Positions 1 to 12,185 of a stretch of DNA of 64,000 nucleotides are shown here, one piece after another. The number at the start of each line of letters is the position of its first letter. Position 1 is the stretch's first letter. A program made the position numbers and the translations under genes. Origin of the DNA: Sabellastarte sp. h YS-2021. Taxonomy: Eukaryota; Annelida; Polychaeta; Sabellida; Sabellidae. The notes under the pieces were generated by a model. It saw only the letters and a list, made by a program, of their open reading frames with translations, had not been told where the DNA came from and did no database searches. Where the stretch lies: assembly GCA_964017235.1 (NCBI GenBank), contig OZ024933.1, positions 3,785,962 to 3,849,961 of the forward strand, given 5' to 3'.

Positions 1-1289
1 GCTTTATTGTGTTTCGCAGAGTGGTATATTTTATGAAAAGAATATATCATTTTTGCTGTAAATTTGGGATCGTAATTTTTTTCCAGGGGCTATTTAATCC
101 GAGATTTATAATGATAAAGATACACTATAGTAAACTATAATTGGCTATAGATAGGGACATTCATATGTTATATATCTTTGAGGCATTTTATGCCTCTGAA
201 AATTCATTGCTACTTAATATTTTTATAAGATAAATATGCTTAAGATAATCGTATTTGTGAAATCCTTTATTGTTCCATTGTAAAAAAAATACAGTCATGT
301 CGCCAGGTGCTATTGTTAACATTTGTAATTCAAACATGACTCTATAGCTGAATATCATGAAAACCCATAGTGTTTACATATTATTAAGGCTTTTTCCATT
401 CTCTCAAAACAAACAAGACATTCTTTCCACCAGGCTTTACTTCCATGAACATAAAGATAAATGATTAAAAGATAAATAGATTTACTGTTACTATATATAT
501 CCCTTGATGAAAAGAAATTAATACATCTTGATATCCCTTATCAACCTTTTCACTCAGCGTGTTAAAGCACAGTAGGGATTCACTGCCCAATCAGTGAAAG
601 AGTGGGACTTGCCATGAATCTGCCTCCAGATAGATATACCACAAAAGAAAATACAGAGTTGGAGGAGAAAAAAAAGAACTTATTAATTTTCAATTAGCTG
701 GAGATACATAAAAATACTGTACAAGAAAAACGGTTTATGAGAAAGTTTTTTTTCCAGTCATCTATCTTCTGAAAGAAGTCAAGTCTATACATTTGACCAA
801 TTTACATAGTGTATGAGAATAAGTAGCTAGATCAACAACTCCTGCTACTGAACAAAAGGTGAATTAATTAAAGCCTTTTTCCCAAACAGGAAAAGTCGTG
901 TCCACACAATTCCACAGGAATGAAATCAGAAGAGTGTGGAATTTATTTAATGTGCCTAAAATTGGGAATTTATGTTATATGAACACTGATCAGCTACAAT
1001 ATATTAATAACCACATCACTGCATGCTAAATACCTCCAATTTTTTTTCTTTGAAGATGCCATAACTTCAAAAACACTAGGTGGTTAGCTTTGCCAGATAA
1101 CAGAAATTTTGTTTTAAGTATACATGTGGCAGGTGTGGTTTTAAAAAGTCTTAAAATAAATGAGGTGGGAGCAAAAACTATATATTTATTATGTCAAGAT
1201 GGCCAAAGTCTCTTAAATACAGGAATTCTAAGTAAAAAGGTAATTAAAAATATTCCTTAAGCTTAATCAATGTTTCACGTTGATCTGAT
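1..1289. other. AT-rich flank, nothing recognised
   Basis: No conserved peptide, RNA gene or clear repeat is visible on either strand. The stretch lies far downstream of the RFC2 stop codon and reads as ordinary intergenic DNA. Confidence 0.5.
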
Positions 1290-2000
1290 GTCATAGAACA
1301 GTAAGTCAGTTGGGAGCTGGAAACCCTCATTTTTACTTCAAGATGGTCATGCCTGTACTTGTATTGGAAGTCCAATGTGGAAATAAAATAAGAATGTCTC
1401 TATTGTCATCTTTAATAAGTGTGCAAAACATAACTGAGGTCAGCTGAACAATATGATAGCTGGAGATTAAAAACTCCATAATTTCACTGCAAGGTGGCTA
1501 TAAGTTCATTCATATTGGGACTTTAAGGTGACCATAAAATAATAATGTCCCTTTTGTCATCCTTTACAAGTGCATAAGGTTTTAGCTGAAGTCAGTTGAA
1601 CAATAAGATAGCTGGAGGCTGAAAACTTCCTTTTTTCACTGTAAGGTGACCATAACTTCATGCATATTGCGACTTTAAGGTCACCATAAAATGAGAATGT
1701 CCCTTCTGCCAACCTTTATAAATGTGCCAAGTTTTACTTTAAAAGTTTAAACATTAACTGAGCTAAGGGCTGAAAACCCCTACATTTTAAGTTAAAGACG
1801 GCCATAACATCATTAATATTTAAATCATAAGGTAGCAAGAGTCTTCTTTTAATCTATTTCAATATCAGTATACGTTAGATATGGAAAAAGAAAGGGGCCA
1901 ATCTCAATATATATGCCAAGTTTGGTTGAAAAAAGTGAAAAACTAAGTGAACTGGAGGGCTAAAACCCCCTTTTCTGACATTAAGTTGACCTTAAGATTC
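1290..2000. repeat. Imperfect ~150-bp tandem repeat, about five units
   Basis: Five diverged units begin near 1307, 1455, 1607, 1756 and 1950. Each carries a variant of GCTGGAGGCTGAAAAC followed by TTTCACTGTAAGGTGACCATAA. The best-preserved pair (GATAGCTGGAG at 1455 and 1607) is 152 bp apart. A related phrase, GGGACTTTAAGGTTACCA, occurs in the repeats at 11.8-12.2 kb, so the two blocks are probably one old family. No terminal hairpins were found for this copy. Confidence 0.7.
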
Positions 2001-2555
2001 CAGATACAGGGCTAAAACTTCGGCATGTGAAAGATAATCAAAAAGTAGCTGAATATTATTAAGTTATTCCAACAAAATGCCGAAATCCTGACAATTTTTG
2101 AGATACAGACCAAGTACCCAGTTTTACAAAAATAACGAAAATGAAATGCCTCCCATTCAGGCATCGATGGTTCATTTGATCAGAAAATCCTTTCCAACCT
2201 GCGGATTTAGGTCTAGAATGTACGTGACAAATTTTATAGCACAGGTGTGTATGGCTTTTTCTGAAACGCGATGACAGGGTATTTTTGAAAAATGCTTAAG
2301 GTCTCCGCGAAGTATACCAAAAATTTTTCCCGCCTCTATAGTTTTAAAGAAAGAAAGGGAGGAAAGAAAAATTTGAAAGGCCAAGAAATCATTCAAGGGA
2401 GACCATGATCCAGCGGCGGTGATCAGTCGAACTTACGTGAAAACAAATAAGCACCCCAACAGGCCGCTTAATTATCATTAAACACATATTCGCTTCAAAA
2501 TAACATCAAGGAACTACAATTTATAAGTGTGGCACTTATTTGTATGCACAATCGA
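2001..2555. other. Unassigned sequence
   Basis: A minus-strand open frame of 74 codons lies at 2172-2396, but its peptide is low in complexity and matches nothing I recognise. No other structure was seen. Confidence 0.4.
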
Positions 2556-2569
2556 TTCTCATTTGACGA

Positions 2570-2800
2570 TTTATTTATTTGGGGTTTTATGTCGCTTTCA
2601 ACACTGTACAGGTCATATCACGATGGGTAGTTGGGAGGGCAGAGGAAACCAGTACACAGGGTTCGTCAGGGATCTGTACTGTAAACTGCCGACCAACGGC
2701 AAGCAACTACCAGCTTTCCCACTTGAGGCTGTGCTGGGAACCCAACCCTGGCCTAAGAGGTGGGAGGCGAGAGTGTTACCACTCTGCCACCGTGGCCCCC
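2570..2800 (-). mobile_element. tRNA-derived SINE (family 1) with perfect target-site duplication
   Basis: Read on the minus strand, the element starts with a tRNA-like head: box-A-like GTGGCAGAGTGG, then a degenerate box B. It continues through a conserved body (CTACCCATCGTGATATGACC) and ends in GTTGAAAGCGACATAAAACC plus an AAATAAATAAA tail. It is flanked by a perfect 14-bp direct repeat, TTCTCATTTGACGA, at 2556-2569 and 2801-2814. That shows a recent retroposition event and fixes both ends. Copies at 11.5 and 14.5 kb share head and tail. The open frames in this interval are by-products of the SINE. Confidence 0.92.
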
Positions 2801-2814
2801 TTCTCATTTGACGA

Positions 2815-4003
2815 ATACCTTGGGGTCAGTGGGGAGAATAGTAAGAAATGTAGCAGAACCAGATTATCTTGTCAACTATGGATTCAAATTGAAACACAAG
2901 GAGGTTGCTGTGTGTTAACTGAAGGGCCTGGTATATCCTGTTGTTGCATATTTTAAAATTTTATCGCGAGCGAAAACAAATCAATACTACAATATGACTT
3001 CAATGGTAAAATATAGGCAATGAGTGCCATTTTACTTTTACTATTCATCATTTTCCTTCAATATGTAAAATAACTCCATATTTGTCGAAAGAATGGAAAA
3101 AAAATTGTTTGTGAAACACGTCCATAATTATGAGCCCCAGTGAATGTAAACAAATTCTCGTGATTTCTCCACCATTTCTACACAGAATTTAATGCACTAA
3201 AATGAACAGAAGCTCCGTAAAATATCTTTCTGATTATATGGGGAATTACATAAAGAAATTGTCTGGTCTTGTATCGGACTTGTAATATATTTATTTGTGT
3301 AAATCACAGGCTGGTTTATTTTGAAAAATTATTTCTTGAAGGTATTAGTTTTAGCCCTTTTTGCAATTTTTCTTTGCTAGATTTGGTGCAAGGTTTACTG
3401 TACTAACTGGGTTGTGTTCAGATGTGATTTCTGATTAACTAAGGTTGTGGGTTTTTTAAATAACTACTGTGGAGTGTTTTTGTGAAATATGAATGTGAAA
3501 TTTTGTTATTCATTTCTAGGTGTTGTTGCTGTATCATATTACACTCAAAATGATTGCCTCCAGCCTGCTTCAGAAAGTTGGTGGGGGGGGGGGGGGATAC
3601 TTAACTACAGCTAGTTCTGCTGATATTATGAAATTTATTTTCCACCAGGCAATGTACTGACACAAGTATTTAAAAATAACAACCAGATAATATCTTTTTC
3701 AATGTCTGGTGACCCTTATTATGGATACATTTTCAAATTGTTGATTTTGTATAAATAAGCACTGATTTTAAGTAGTTCTGCGCAGCGATTTGATTGGCTA
3801 GGGATTGCATGTTATTAAATCTAGACCTAAAGCATACACTTATTTCATAGATATTTTTATGACCAATGTTTTAAATTTATTTTTTTGTATATTTCAAATA
3901 GGGTTTGAAAATATTATAATCAATAATTTTTTCACCACTGCTCCAGACCTGAATGAGCATCTTTTCAATACACAAATAGCCTTCTGAAATACAAAATAAT
4001 AAT
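2815..4003. other. Unassigned AT-rich sequence
   Basis: No gene or repeat family was recognised. A short G homopolymer lies near 3582-3594. AT-rich open frames at 3805-3987 look spurious. Confidence 0.4.
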
Positions 4004-4289
4004 AAACAAGAAGAGAGTGCCCGTGAACGGGCACTGTGTCAGCTGACTGAATGTTTTTGATTTGTGATGGTGATAATGAGAGGAAAGCATAATTATCAGG
4101 GAAAGGGCTGTACAGAAATACAGTAAATGGTAACTGAACAGCATGTTCGAAAGATATTCCGAAGCTGACAGAAGAAAAGGACAAAAAAGTTGTGCCCTGC
4201 AAATGGTATTATGAAATAAAGTAACAAGGTAATTGTTTAAGTGTAAAAAGTAGGTTAAAATATTTAAAGAAATACTATAAATGCAATAT

Positions 4290-5098
4290 CCTCGTTCGAC
4301 CATGAAGAAGGGGTCCAAAGGTCAAATCTGACCATACCAAAAGATTCCCAGCCAAAGAATTTAGGATGGTTTACCATCCCAAACCTCTCGGACCAATAAT
4401 AAGTGAGTCATAGGCACTTTTTAAGTTTGGCTATCCTTGTTTGACCTTGAAGGAGGGGGTCCAAGGTCAAATCCGAACACACAAAAAAATTCCCAGCCCA
4501 TGATTTCCTGTAGCTTGTTTACCATCCCAAACTTGTAGGACCAATAATAAGCAAGTTCTAAGCAATTTTAAGTTTGGCTATCCTCAATTGACCTTGAAGG
4601 AGGGGTCCCAGGTCAAATCTGACCACACCAAAAGAATCCCAGCCCATGATTTCCTATATGTTGGTTTACCATCCCAAACCTCCAAGACCAATAATACGCG
4701 AGTTATAAGCACTTTAAGTTTGGCTATCTTCGTTTGACCTGGAAGGAGGGTCTAAGGTCAAATCCGACCACACCAAAAGATTCCCAGCCCATGATTTTCT
4801 ATAGGTTGGTTTTCCATTCGAAACCTCTAGGACCAATAATAAGTGAGTTATAAGCACTTTTAAGTTTGGCTATCCTCATTTGACCTTGCAGGAGGGGTCC
4901 AAGGTGAAATCCGACCACACCAAAAAATTCCCAGCTCATGATTTTCTATAGGTTGGTTTTCATTCCAACCTCTAGGACCAATAATAAGCGAGTTGTAAGC
5001 ACTTTTATGTTTGGCTATCCTCATTTGACCTTGAAGGAGGGTTCCAAGGTCAAATCGGACCATATTAATAGATTCCCAGCCCATGATTTCCTACAGGT
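4290..5098. repeat. A-family array, ~147-bp units
   Basis: About five diverged units carry the A hallmark: TTTGACCTTGAAGGAGGGG, then CCAAGGTCAAATC, then GATTCCCAGCCCATGATTTC, then CCAATAATAAGCGAGTTATA. The units are more divergent than those at 37.6-39.2 kb. The array ends inside a unit at GGTTGGATACAATGATTTAC, where C-type repeats begin. Confidence 0.9.
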
Positions 5099-7300
5099 TG
5101 GATACAATGATTTACTCAACAGTGAGAACCTGAAAGAAGCTATTGCTCAGCTATGCCATGACATAGAGGTCTGCAATTTCACTATGTTATAGCTGACCAA
5201 AAATTATGTGAATAACATATTTAAACAAAATACTCTAAATGTAATAATTTTCAAGTTACAACTGATTTACTCAAGAGTGAGAACCTCAAAGTAACTATTA
5301 CTCAGCTATGCAATGAGCTACATGTCTGAATTTTTGCACTGTTATAGCTGACCTAAAAGTAGGTGAACAACATATTTAAGCAAAATACTGTAAATGCAAT
5401 AGTTTTCAAGTTACAACTGATTTACTCAATAGTGAGAACTTGAAAATAGCTATTGCTCCACTATGCCATGAGCTATAGGTCTGTAATTTCACTATGTTAT
5501 AGCTAACCCCAAAGTAGGTGAACAATGTATTTTAACAAAATACTCCAAATGCAATATTTTTCAAGTTATAGCTGATTTACTCAACAGTCAGTGCCTGAGA
5601 ATAGCTATTGCTCAGTTGTGCCATGAGCTACAGGTCTGTAATTTCACTATGTTATAGCTGACCCAAAAGTAGCTGAATAACATATTTGCACAAATTTCTG
5701 TAAAGGCAATAGTTTTCCAATTACAACTGATTTACTCAACAGTGAGAACTTCAAAGTAGCTATTACTCAGCTATGCAATGAGCCACAGGTCTGGAACTTC
5801 ACTATGTTATAGCTGACCCCAAAATAGGTGAATAACATATTGCAACAAAATACTCTAAATGCAATAGTTTTCAAGTTATAAGTGATTTACTCAATAGTGA
5901 TAACATAAAAGTAGCTATTACTCAGCTATGCCATGAGCTACAGGTCTGAAATTTTACTATGTTATAGCTGACCCAAAAGTAGCTGAATAACATATTTATA
6001 CTAAATTCTCTAAATGCAATAGTTTTCAAATTACAAGTGATTTACTCAACATTGAGAACTTCAAAGTAGCTATTACTCAGCTATGCAATGAGTCACAGGT
6101 CTGGAACTTCACTATGTTATAGCTGACCCCAAAATAGGTGAATAACATATTGAAACAAAATACTCTAAATGTAATAATTTCCAAGCTATAAGCGATTTAC
6201 TCAACAGTGATAACCTAAAAGTAGCTATTACTCAGCTATGCCATGAGCTACAGGTTTGAAATTTTACTATGTTATAGCTGACCCAAAAGTAGGTGAACAA
6301 CATATTTAAGCAAAATACTGTAAATGCAATAGTTTTCAAGTTACAACTGATTTACTCAATAGTGATGACCTAAAAGTAGCTATTACTCAGCTATGCCATG
6401 AGCTACAGGTCTGAAATTTTACTATGTTATAGCTGACCCAAAAGTAGCTGAATAACATATTTATACTAAATTCTCTAAATGCAATAGTTTTGCAATAACA
6501 ACTGATTTACTCAACAGTGAGAACCTCAAAGTAGTTATTACTCAGCTATGCAATGAGGTACAGGTCTGAAATTTTACTATGTTATAGCTGACCCAAAAGT
6601 AGGTGAACAACATATTTAAGCAAAATACTGTAAATGCAATAGTTTTCAAGTTACAACTGATTTACTCAATAGTGATGACCTAAAAGTGGCTATTACTCAG
6701 CTAGGCCATGAGCTACAGGTGTGAAATTTTACTATGTTATAGCTGACCCAAAAGTAGCTGAATAACATATTTATACGAAATTCTCTAAATGCAATAGTTT
6801 TCCAATTACAACCGATTTACTCAATAGTGAGAACTTCAAAGTAGCTATTACTCAGCTATGCAATGAGCCACAGATCTGAAACTTCACTATGTTATAGCTG
6901 ATCCCAAAATAGGTGAATAACATATTGAAACAAAATACTCTAAATGCAATAGTTTTCAAGTTATAAGCGATTTACTCAACAGTGATAACCTAAAAGTAGC
7001 TATTACTCAGCTATGCCATGAGCTACAGGTCTAAAATTTTACTCTATTATAGCTGACCCAAAAGTAGCTGAATAACATATTTATACGAAATTCTCTAAAT
7101 GCAATAGTTTTTAAGTTACAAGTGATTCTACTCATGATGGAAGTTACTGAAAAGCCCAAAAGTAGCTATTACTCACTTAGCTATTGAGACAGGCACCCAA
7201 CTTACTCACCATATTGTAGCTATGAAAAAAGTAGCTGAATAACATATTTTAACAAAATGCTCTAGATGCAACAGTTTTCAAGTTATAAATGATTTTGTGC
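5099..7300. repeat. C-family array, 155-bp period
   Basis: About fourteen units each contain TATGTTATAGCTGACCC, then GTGAATAACATATT, then CTAAATGCAATAGTTTTCAA, then CTATTACTCAGCTATGCAAT. The marker GTTATAGCTGACC lies at 5186, 5341, 5496, 5651 and 5806, exactly 155 bp apart. Two monomer types partly alternate, giving a 310-bp higher-order period between about 5815 and 6125. The last units (7100-7300) are longer variants. Confidence 0.95.
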
Positions 7301-7677
7301 ATGATTTCACGAATTTTAATGCATTAAAAATTATTAAAAAAATTTATTAAAAAAAAAGTAAGACAGATCCAGGTCTCATACTCACACAAGAGAATCTACC
7401 TCTGGCCTAGTACATATATGCAAGATATGAGAGAAATCCCTGCAATAGTCACTGAGAAAATTGTGATTAAGTGTTGAAATTTTCACACTTTTGGTGGGGG
7501 TACCCCCCTTGGAATGTCTCTAGCAAACAGACAGATTTGCATGCCTTGAACAATTTTTCATCCTCGATAGATAAGGTATCTTTAAAAAAAACAGCATGTC
7601 TCTAGGCCTTGTAGTTTTGGAGGAGAAGTTGTTCATGCGGACGCGTGCGCGGACGCCGCAGAGTGACGACATAAAAA

Positions 7678-8803
7678 TAGCATCAGAGATGCCTGTACCC
7701 CACAGCCTGGGGAAATAGTTTTCAACACCATTAGATATAGAAGTAGTGAAACAGTACAAAGATTGGGATATTTTCAGAGCAGTGTCAGTTATATTAAGGT
7801 CTAAGTGATGTTTAAGTAGAGAAAATAACATCTAAGAGAAACAAAATGTATGCAAAGATAAAATATTAAAACAAGACAATTCAATAGCAAGATGACAGCA
7901 TTAATCAGTAAACTAAAAACTATGATGCACACCTACAACCCCTAAGCAATGTCCCTACCAACTATCAACTTCCTACACTTTACAATTTCAGAGATATTGC
8001 CTGGACAAAAGTTCAAAGGTCAAGGTCACTACAGCAAGGTCAAATGTCAAATCAAGGTCACATCATGACATTGCACACCTACAACCCCCAACCAATGTCC
8101 CTACTAAGTATCAACTTCCTACACCTTACGTTTTCTGAGATATAGCCCGGACAAGCTTTTATAGGTTAAGATCACTATGGCAAGGTCAAAGGTCAAATTA
8201 AGGTCACATCATGAAGTTGCACACCTACACCCCCTAACCGATGTGCCTACCAAGTATCAACTTCCTACACCTTACAGTTTCTGAGATATAGCCCAGACAA
8301 GATTTTATAGGTAAAGGTGATTACGGCAAGGTCAAAGGTCAAATCAAGGTCACACCACGACGATGCACACCTACAACCCCAACCAATGTCCCTACCAAGT
8401 ATCAACTTCCTACACCTTACGCTTTCAGAGATATAGCCTTGACAAGATTTTATAGCTGAAGGTCACTATGGCAAGGTCAAATCAAGGACACACCATGACA
8501 TTGCACACCTACAACCCCTAACCAATGTCCCTACCATGAATCAACTTCCTACACCTTATGGTTTCCGAGACATAGGCCGGACAATATTTTATAGGTCAAG
8601 GTCACTGCGGTAAGGTCAAATCAAGGTTACACCATGACATTGCACACCTACAGCCCCTAACCAATGTCCCTACCAAGTATCAACTTCCTACACCTTACAG
8701 TTTCTGAGATAGAGGCCGGTCAAACTTTTCCCGCCGCCCGCCCACCCGGACACCATGGGTGAAAACAATACCCCGACTGCCCTTAAAGGCTGTGGGGTAA
8801 AAA
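7678..8803. mobile_element. B-type hairpin element, copy B1
   Basis: The left end is TAGCATCAGAGATGCC (hairpin GCATC-AGA-GATGC) followed by TGTACCCCACAGCC. A unique part, a B-repeat core and a GC-rich run CCCGCCGCCCGCCC come next. The right palindrome at 8769-8799 pairs TACCCC and GGGGTA around a TTAA-centred stem. The right arm repeats the left signature. It is inserted directly against the right end of the composite element. There is no coding potential. Confidence 0.85.
7925..8720. repeat. B-family array, ~146-bp period
   Basis: About five units each contain GCACACCTACAACCCC, then CCAATGTCCCTACCAAGT, then TATCAACTTCCTACACCTTA, then GAGATATAGCC, then runs of AGGTCA such as AAGGTCAAAGGTCAAAT. 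One AGGTCA-A-AGGTCA direct repeat (DR1 spacing) lies at 8183-8195. The array forms the core of element B1. Confidence 0.92.
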
Positions 8804-9594
8804 ATTATTCACAATGTAGACTTCTGCTCCTCCAGTCTTGAACTGCCCTGTTTGACTGTGCCAGTATCATATCAGAGATGACAGACTGGGGAAGGGTTAG
8901 CGACCACAGTTACTGAGTGGTTTTATAAGTTTGATAAGTTAAATCACTTGCTTCTGAACTCTACGGTGATAGGTTGAAACAGAGCATGAGCCAATACATG
9001 GGATGTACTGACAGGGCCTTTCCATGTGACCTTAGCTCTTGAAATGGACATAAAAGCCTAACTTGACCTTTGAGAAGTTTCAACAAGATATGAACTTGAA
9101 AGACATTTTCTTAATTTCTTTGAGAAGTTACTTGTTTCTGAAATCCTGAGGGAGGGGGGGGGGGTAATATTGACAAACAAGCCTCATTACTGACAGTGAC
9201 TGAAAAGTGCCCAAGGATGTCTTATAATGAGCCAAATGTGGAAGTCTTTCAAAGAATGTCATCTATTGACAGAAAAGTACTTGTCAGGACTTCCCCACTG
9301 ATGACCAGCAAAAAGGAAACTACGATGGTCATGTGACCTGCTGGCTGGAGTACATAAAACTGTAATGTGTATGTAGCAATTTTCCTTATGGTCACATCTA
9401 TGTGTATTTGACCTTGTTTGTTAATAGTACACGGTGAAAAAGCTGCTACATATATCCATCTCACTGCCCTTTAAAACTCCAGTGTGTATATTGTAGTACA
9501 GCTCATGCGAGGTCATGCTAGCTTTTTCAAACATTTTAAAAATGTGGTGCCAAGTGCTAACCATTTTCTCGACTTGGGTCGAATTGTTCCTACG
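8804..9594. other. Unassigned sequence
   Basis: No gene was recognised. It holds a G-run near 9152-9164 and two GTGACCT motifs (about 9027 and 9333). Confidence 0.4.
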
Positions 9595-9720
9595 CAAATG
9601 CTAATCCCACCGAATATGTCCTATCTCAATACAAGGTGACCGGAACCACAACCGAGGGTTAACCAGCCTGTTTGGTTGTAACTCATGACCTCAGAACAGA
9701 AAGATGTGACTTAGATACAA
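9595..9720 (+). repeat. Single-copy relative of the 57.6-kb minisatellite region
   Basis: The phrase GCTAATCCCACCGAATATG followed by ACAACCGAGGGTTAACCAG matches the sequence at about 57,680-57,960 (ATCCCACTGAATATGTCC ... CACAACCAAAGGTAGATGAG). Here the 31-bp unit occurs once. It was probably the unexpanded form of the same dispersed element. Confidence 0.55.
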
Positions 9721-9794
9721 CTCACTGGCTTGGCTCAGGTTGGTGTAAAACCTTAAATAGACTTATCTGTAGAGCAAATTAGTCAGACAGCTCC

Positions 9795-10115
9795 ATAGGC
9801 CTCAGTGGCTAACAAGTTCAGTATGTAATGACTTGGTTTTCAGCTTGGTGGTCCTGGGTTTGTGTCCAGGTCATGGCAGCATTAACTGTAACCTCACTTG
9901 TCAAAGTGATGTACGTTTTATTTAATTATCTAACTTTGCATCACACCTAGTAGTTGTGCGTTGGTTACACTATGAGAACAAGTTAAAAAAGGTGGAAGAA
10001 ACTAGTACAAACTCTGTTTTTGGAATGTTCCTTTCTTGATTCCAGTGCATTAGAGAATCCTCACTAATTCTGTGCTATACAAATGTTACTATTATTGTTT
10101 ATCATTATTATAGAG
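9795..10115 (+). mobile_element. tRNA-headed SINE with LINE-like 3' tail
   Basis: The head GGCCTCAGTGGCTAACAAG and the later GTCCTGGGTTTGTGTCC resemble tRNA boxes A and B. The 3' end, GTGCATTAGAGAATCC ... GTGCTATACAAATGTTACTATT, closely parallels the 3' end of the LINE at 48,892-49,733 (GCGCATTAGAGGATG ... GCGCTATATAAATGTTTCTATT). Such tail sharing is the usual sign that a SINE is mobilised by that LINE's reverse transcriptase. Exact 5' end and target duplication were not resolved. Confidence 0.7.
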
Positions 10116-10195
10116 TTAGTCAAGGTTCTTTACGGTAAACTGCCAGCCAAAGGTAAGTAACTCCCAGCTTTACCAGTTAGAGAATGGTCTGGGAT
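10116..10195 (-). mobile_element. SINE family 1 fragment
   Basis: AGTCAAGGTTCTTTACGGTA followed by AACTGCCAGCCAAAGGTAAG and CCCAGCTTTACC matches the central part of the family-1 SINEs. Head and tail are missing. Confidence 0.65.
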
Positions 10196-11000
10196 GAGAT
10201 CTCTAATTCCAGATAACCAGTTACATGGAAAAAAGTGGCAAACTGCGGTTTACATTTATTACCTCTGACCACAGTAAAATTCTGTGTATGCCATGGTTTT
10301 GGGAGGGTACTATTCCTATTCTAACTGGACAATATATTTTAATATAATAACAACGATTATTAATTATTACAAATTTGACAAGAAAAACAAGGCTTTGTCA
10401 TACAATATACTTTGCAGGGAGCGAATATCAGAAGAGCCAAATCAGTATACAAGGTATTTTACCATGTCTCTCAGCCAATCAGATTCGCTGACACAGACAT
10501 CAGAATGATTAGCTATTTATTTCTAATGTACCAAACTTTACGTTATTAAGTAAAGTATGTTGTTTACATTTATATAACATACACTCAATTTACTCTAGAT
10601 GAGTGTTTGTTTCGAACTGAAGCTTAATCATCAATATCCAACTTAATTTGACTTTCCATGTCAACTGATATTGAAATACTGTTTTTAGCTGTAACTTGCA
10701 TCAATCCAGAAACTATAAACTCTCCATATAAACTATTCATCTGTGTCTATATAAGGACACTTGAGATAACATGCTTTCTATCTTTCAATATTTTTCACTA
10801 CAATTCATCTATATTATCATTATATATTAACAGAGTTGTAATCAATATTTTAGTAATGTTGAGCAATATGCATGCCCTCTATCACTCTGTTTACTTATCA
10901 CACAAAGGCACAGACTGACATATTGTCATGTAGATTTCTTTCTTATACTTGAAGTAAATGCTCAATATGTACTTTGGAAAGATGTTACAGTTTCCTCTGT
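10196..11000. other. Region 3' of RFC2, nothing recognised
   Basis: AT-rich sequence with two open frames of 74 and 86 codons (10284-10508, 10658-10918), neither resembling a known protein. It lies immediately beyond the likely RFC2 cleavage sites. Confidence 0.4.
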
Positions 11001-11006
11001 ATGAAT

Positions 11007-11050
11007 TTTATTCAGTTTTACTAAAATTTAACCATGACATTTTGTTTATT
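11007..11050 (-). terminator. Candidate RFC2 polyadenylation signals
   Basis: On the minus strand AATAAA occurs at 11050-11045 and again at 11012-11007. They lie about 95 and 135 nt past the RFC2 stop codon. Either would give a short 3' untranslated region. The choice between them cannot be made from sequence alone. Confidence 0.5.
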
Positions 11051-11144
11051 TGTTGAAATGTTACACGAGCCCTTTGTAGGAGCTAACAGTCTGTACATAA
11101 CAGATGATACAGGGATACAGTAGTACCACACAAAACTTAAGGTC

Positions 11145-11252
11145 TCAGGTTTGAGGCTGTGATGAAATCTTGCAGAGTCTTGCAAGCATCCCAGCCATCT
11201 GAAGTAATGAGTCGACGCCCTCGGCAATCCGCATGTGTGTGTAGCCAATCTC
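11145..11252 (-). CDS. RFC2: RFC2, terminal coding exon
   Basis: This exon encodes the last 35 residues of replication factor C subunit 2, plus TGA. The peptide begins [20 protein letters not shown] and ends [12 protein letters not shown], matching the conserved C-terminus of animal RFC2 (EIGYTHMKIAEGV... in vertebrates). RFC2 is one of four small AAA+ subunits of the RFC clamp loader, which opens PCNA and places it on primed DNA in the nucleus. This segment belongs to the C-terminal helical collar that holds the pentamer together. The acceptor reads TCTGTATTTACAG|GAG, phase 0. The upstream partner exon lies 50 kb away at 61728-61922, and the two peptides join without gap at the family's conserved junction. 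The final SSQPQT tail is lineage-variable, as expected. Confidence 0.95.
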   Translation of the reverse strand, partial: EIGYTHMRIAEGVDSLLQMAGMLARLCKISSQPQT

Positions 11253-11483
11253 CTGTAAATACAGACAATAATGATTTGTAAATTCAGCATTTACAGTAAA
11301 TCGAGACAGACAGGAACTTGTACAAATTATCTGCATAATTTCACCAACCAGGATCTATGAGAGAAAAATAAATGAAATCCACACAGATAACATAAAACAG
11401 GACCAGCTGCCATGACTGCTGTCTTGTAGGTATTCCTCAGGTCCCAGTTCGTAGGCTACAGATATGCCCACACTGAATCTTCA

Positions 11484-11714
11484 TTTATTTATTTTATTTA
11501 TTAGGGGTTTTACATCGCTTTCAACACTGTAAAGGTAATATCACGATGGGTAGTTTTGTGGGCAGAGGAAACCAGTGCATACAATTGGTCAAGGTTCTGT
11601 ACTCTAAACTGCCGACCAATAGCAAAGCAACTACCAGCTTTCTCACCTGAGGTCAGGCCAGGAACTGAACCCCGAGGTGGGAGGCGAGTGTTACCATTCT
11701 GCCACCATGGCCGA
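11484..11714 (-). mobile_element. tRNA-derived SINE (family 1) with target-site duplication
   Basis: Minus-strand copy of the same SINE as at 2.6 and 14.5 kb. Plus-strand landmarks are the tail complement TTAGGGGTTTTACATCGC, the body ATATCACGATGGGTAG and the head complement CATTCTGCCACCATGG. The flanking direct repeat ACACTGAATCTTCA at 11470-11483 matches 11715-11728 at 13 of 14 positions. It sits inside the RFC2 intron about 230 bp from the terminal exon, in the same orientation as the gene. Confidence 0.9.
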
Positions 11715-11814
11715 ACACTGAATGTTCAAGCAGGTATTTTTAAATATAAGCTGTTAGAGGTTAATCCTTTAAGTTGCTAAAATCTTTAAGTTGCTAAAAT
11801 TTGGATAAATTTAA

Positions 11815-12185
11815 GACTTAAAGGTTACCATAAAGTAGACATCTTCCTGCAGCCTAAGTAAACACCACAGACCAAAAATAAGTAAATTTAAACCACCATG
11901 TTTGGAATTTTTGGACCATTAGTCATTAGATGGAGTGGCGACCTTGATGTTAATGGCAATACATTATATTTGGGACTTTAAGGTTACCAGAGAGTGAACA
12001 TCTTTCTGGGGCGTAAGTATACCTACATAACAAATTGAAATAAAATCTACCCTTTACTTGTGGCAATATTAGCAATTAGAGTGATCGCCTCAATCACATT
12101 AAGTCATCTTTGTGACTTTAAGGTTACCAGAAAGTGCCCATTTTCCTGCAGACTAAAGACATCCACACACAAACTATAAATGAAA
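11815..12185. repeat. Diverged 140-160-bp tandem repeat
   Basis: AAGGTTACCA recurs at 11821, 11980 and 12120, each time followed by an AAGT or GAGTG step and CATCTTCCTG-like text (for example TTACCAGAGAGTGAACATC). Wording such as TGGGACTTTAAGGT is shared with the block at 1.3-2.0 kb. Confidence 0.65.

Larger units (their letters stand above)
4004..7677. mobile_element. Composite hairpin element, copy 1 (A and C arrays)
   Basis: The left end reads ACAAGAAGAGAGTGCCCG, and its hairpin AGTGCCCG-TGAA-CGGGCACT lies at 4016-4035. A 250-bp unique stretch follows, then an A array (about 147-bp units), then a C array (155-bp units). The 3' region (about 7290-7677) ends GACGCCGCAGAGTGACGACATAAAAA. The same left end, unique stretch, array order and right region recur at 39995-42986, which defines the unit as one mobile composite. 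No coding capacity was seen, so it must be non-autonomous. The next element (B type) begins at the terminal A-run. Confidence 0.82.

Noticed and set aside
2527..2956. Overlapping frames of 94 and 125 codons
   Set aside because: They translate a SINE with clear target-site duplications.
11145..11336. Minus-strand frame starting [11 protein letters not shown] as an independent 63-residue protein
   Set aside because: The N-terminal part lies in the intron. The coding exon starts at 11252 after the TTTACAG acceptor.
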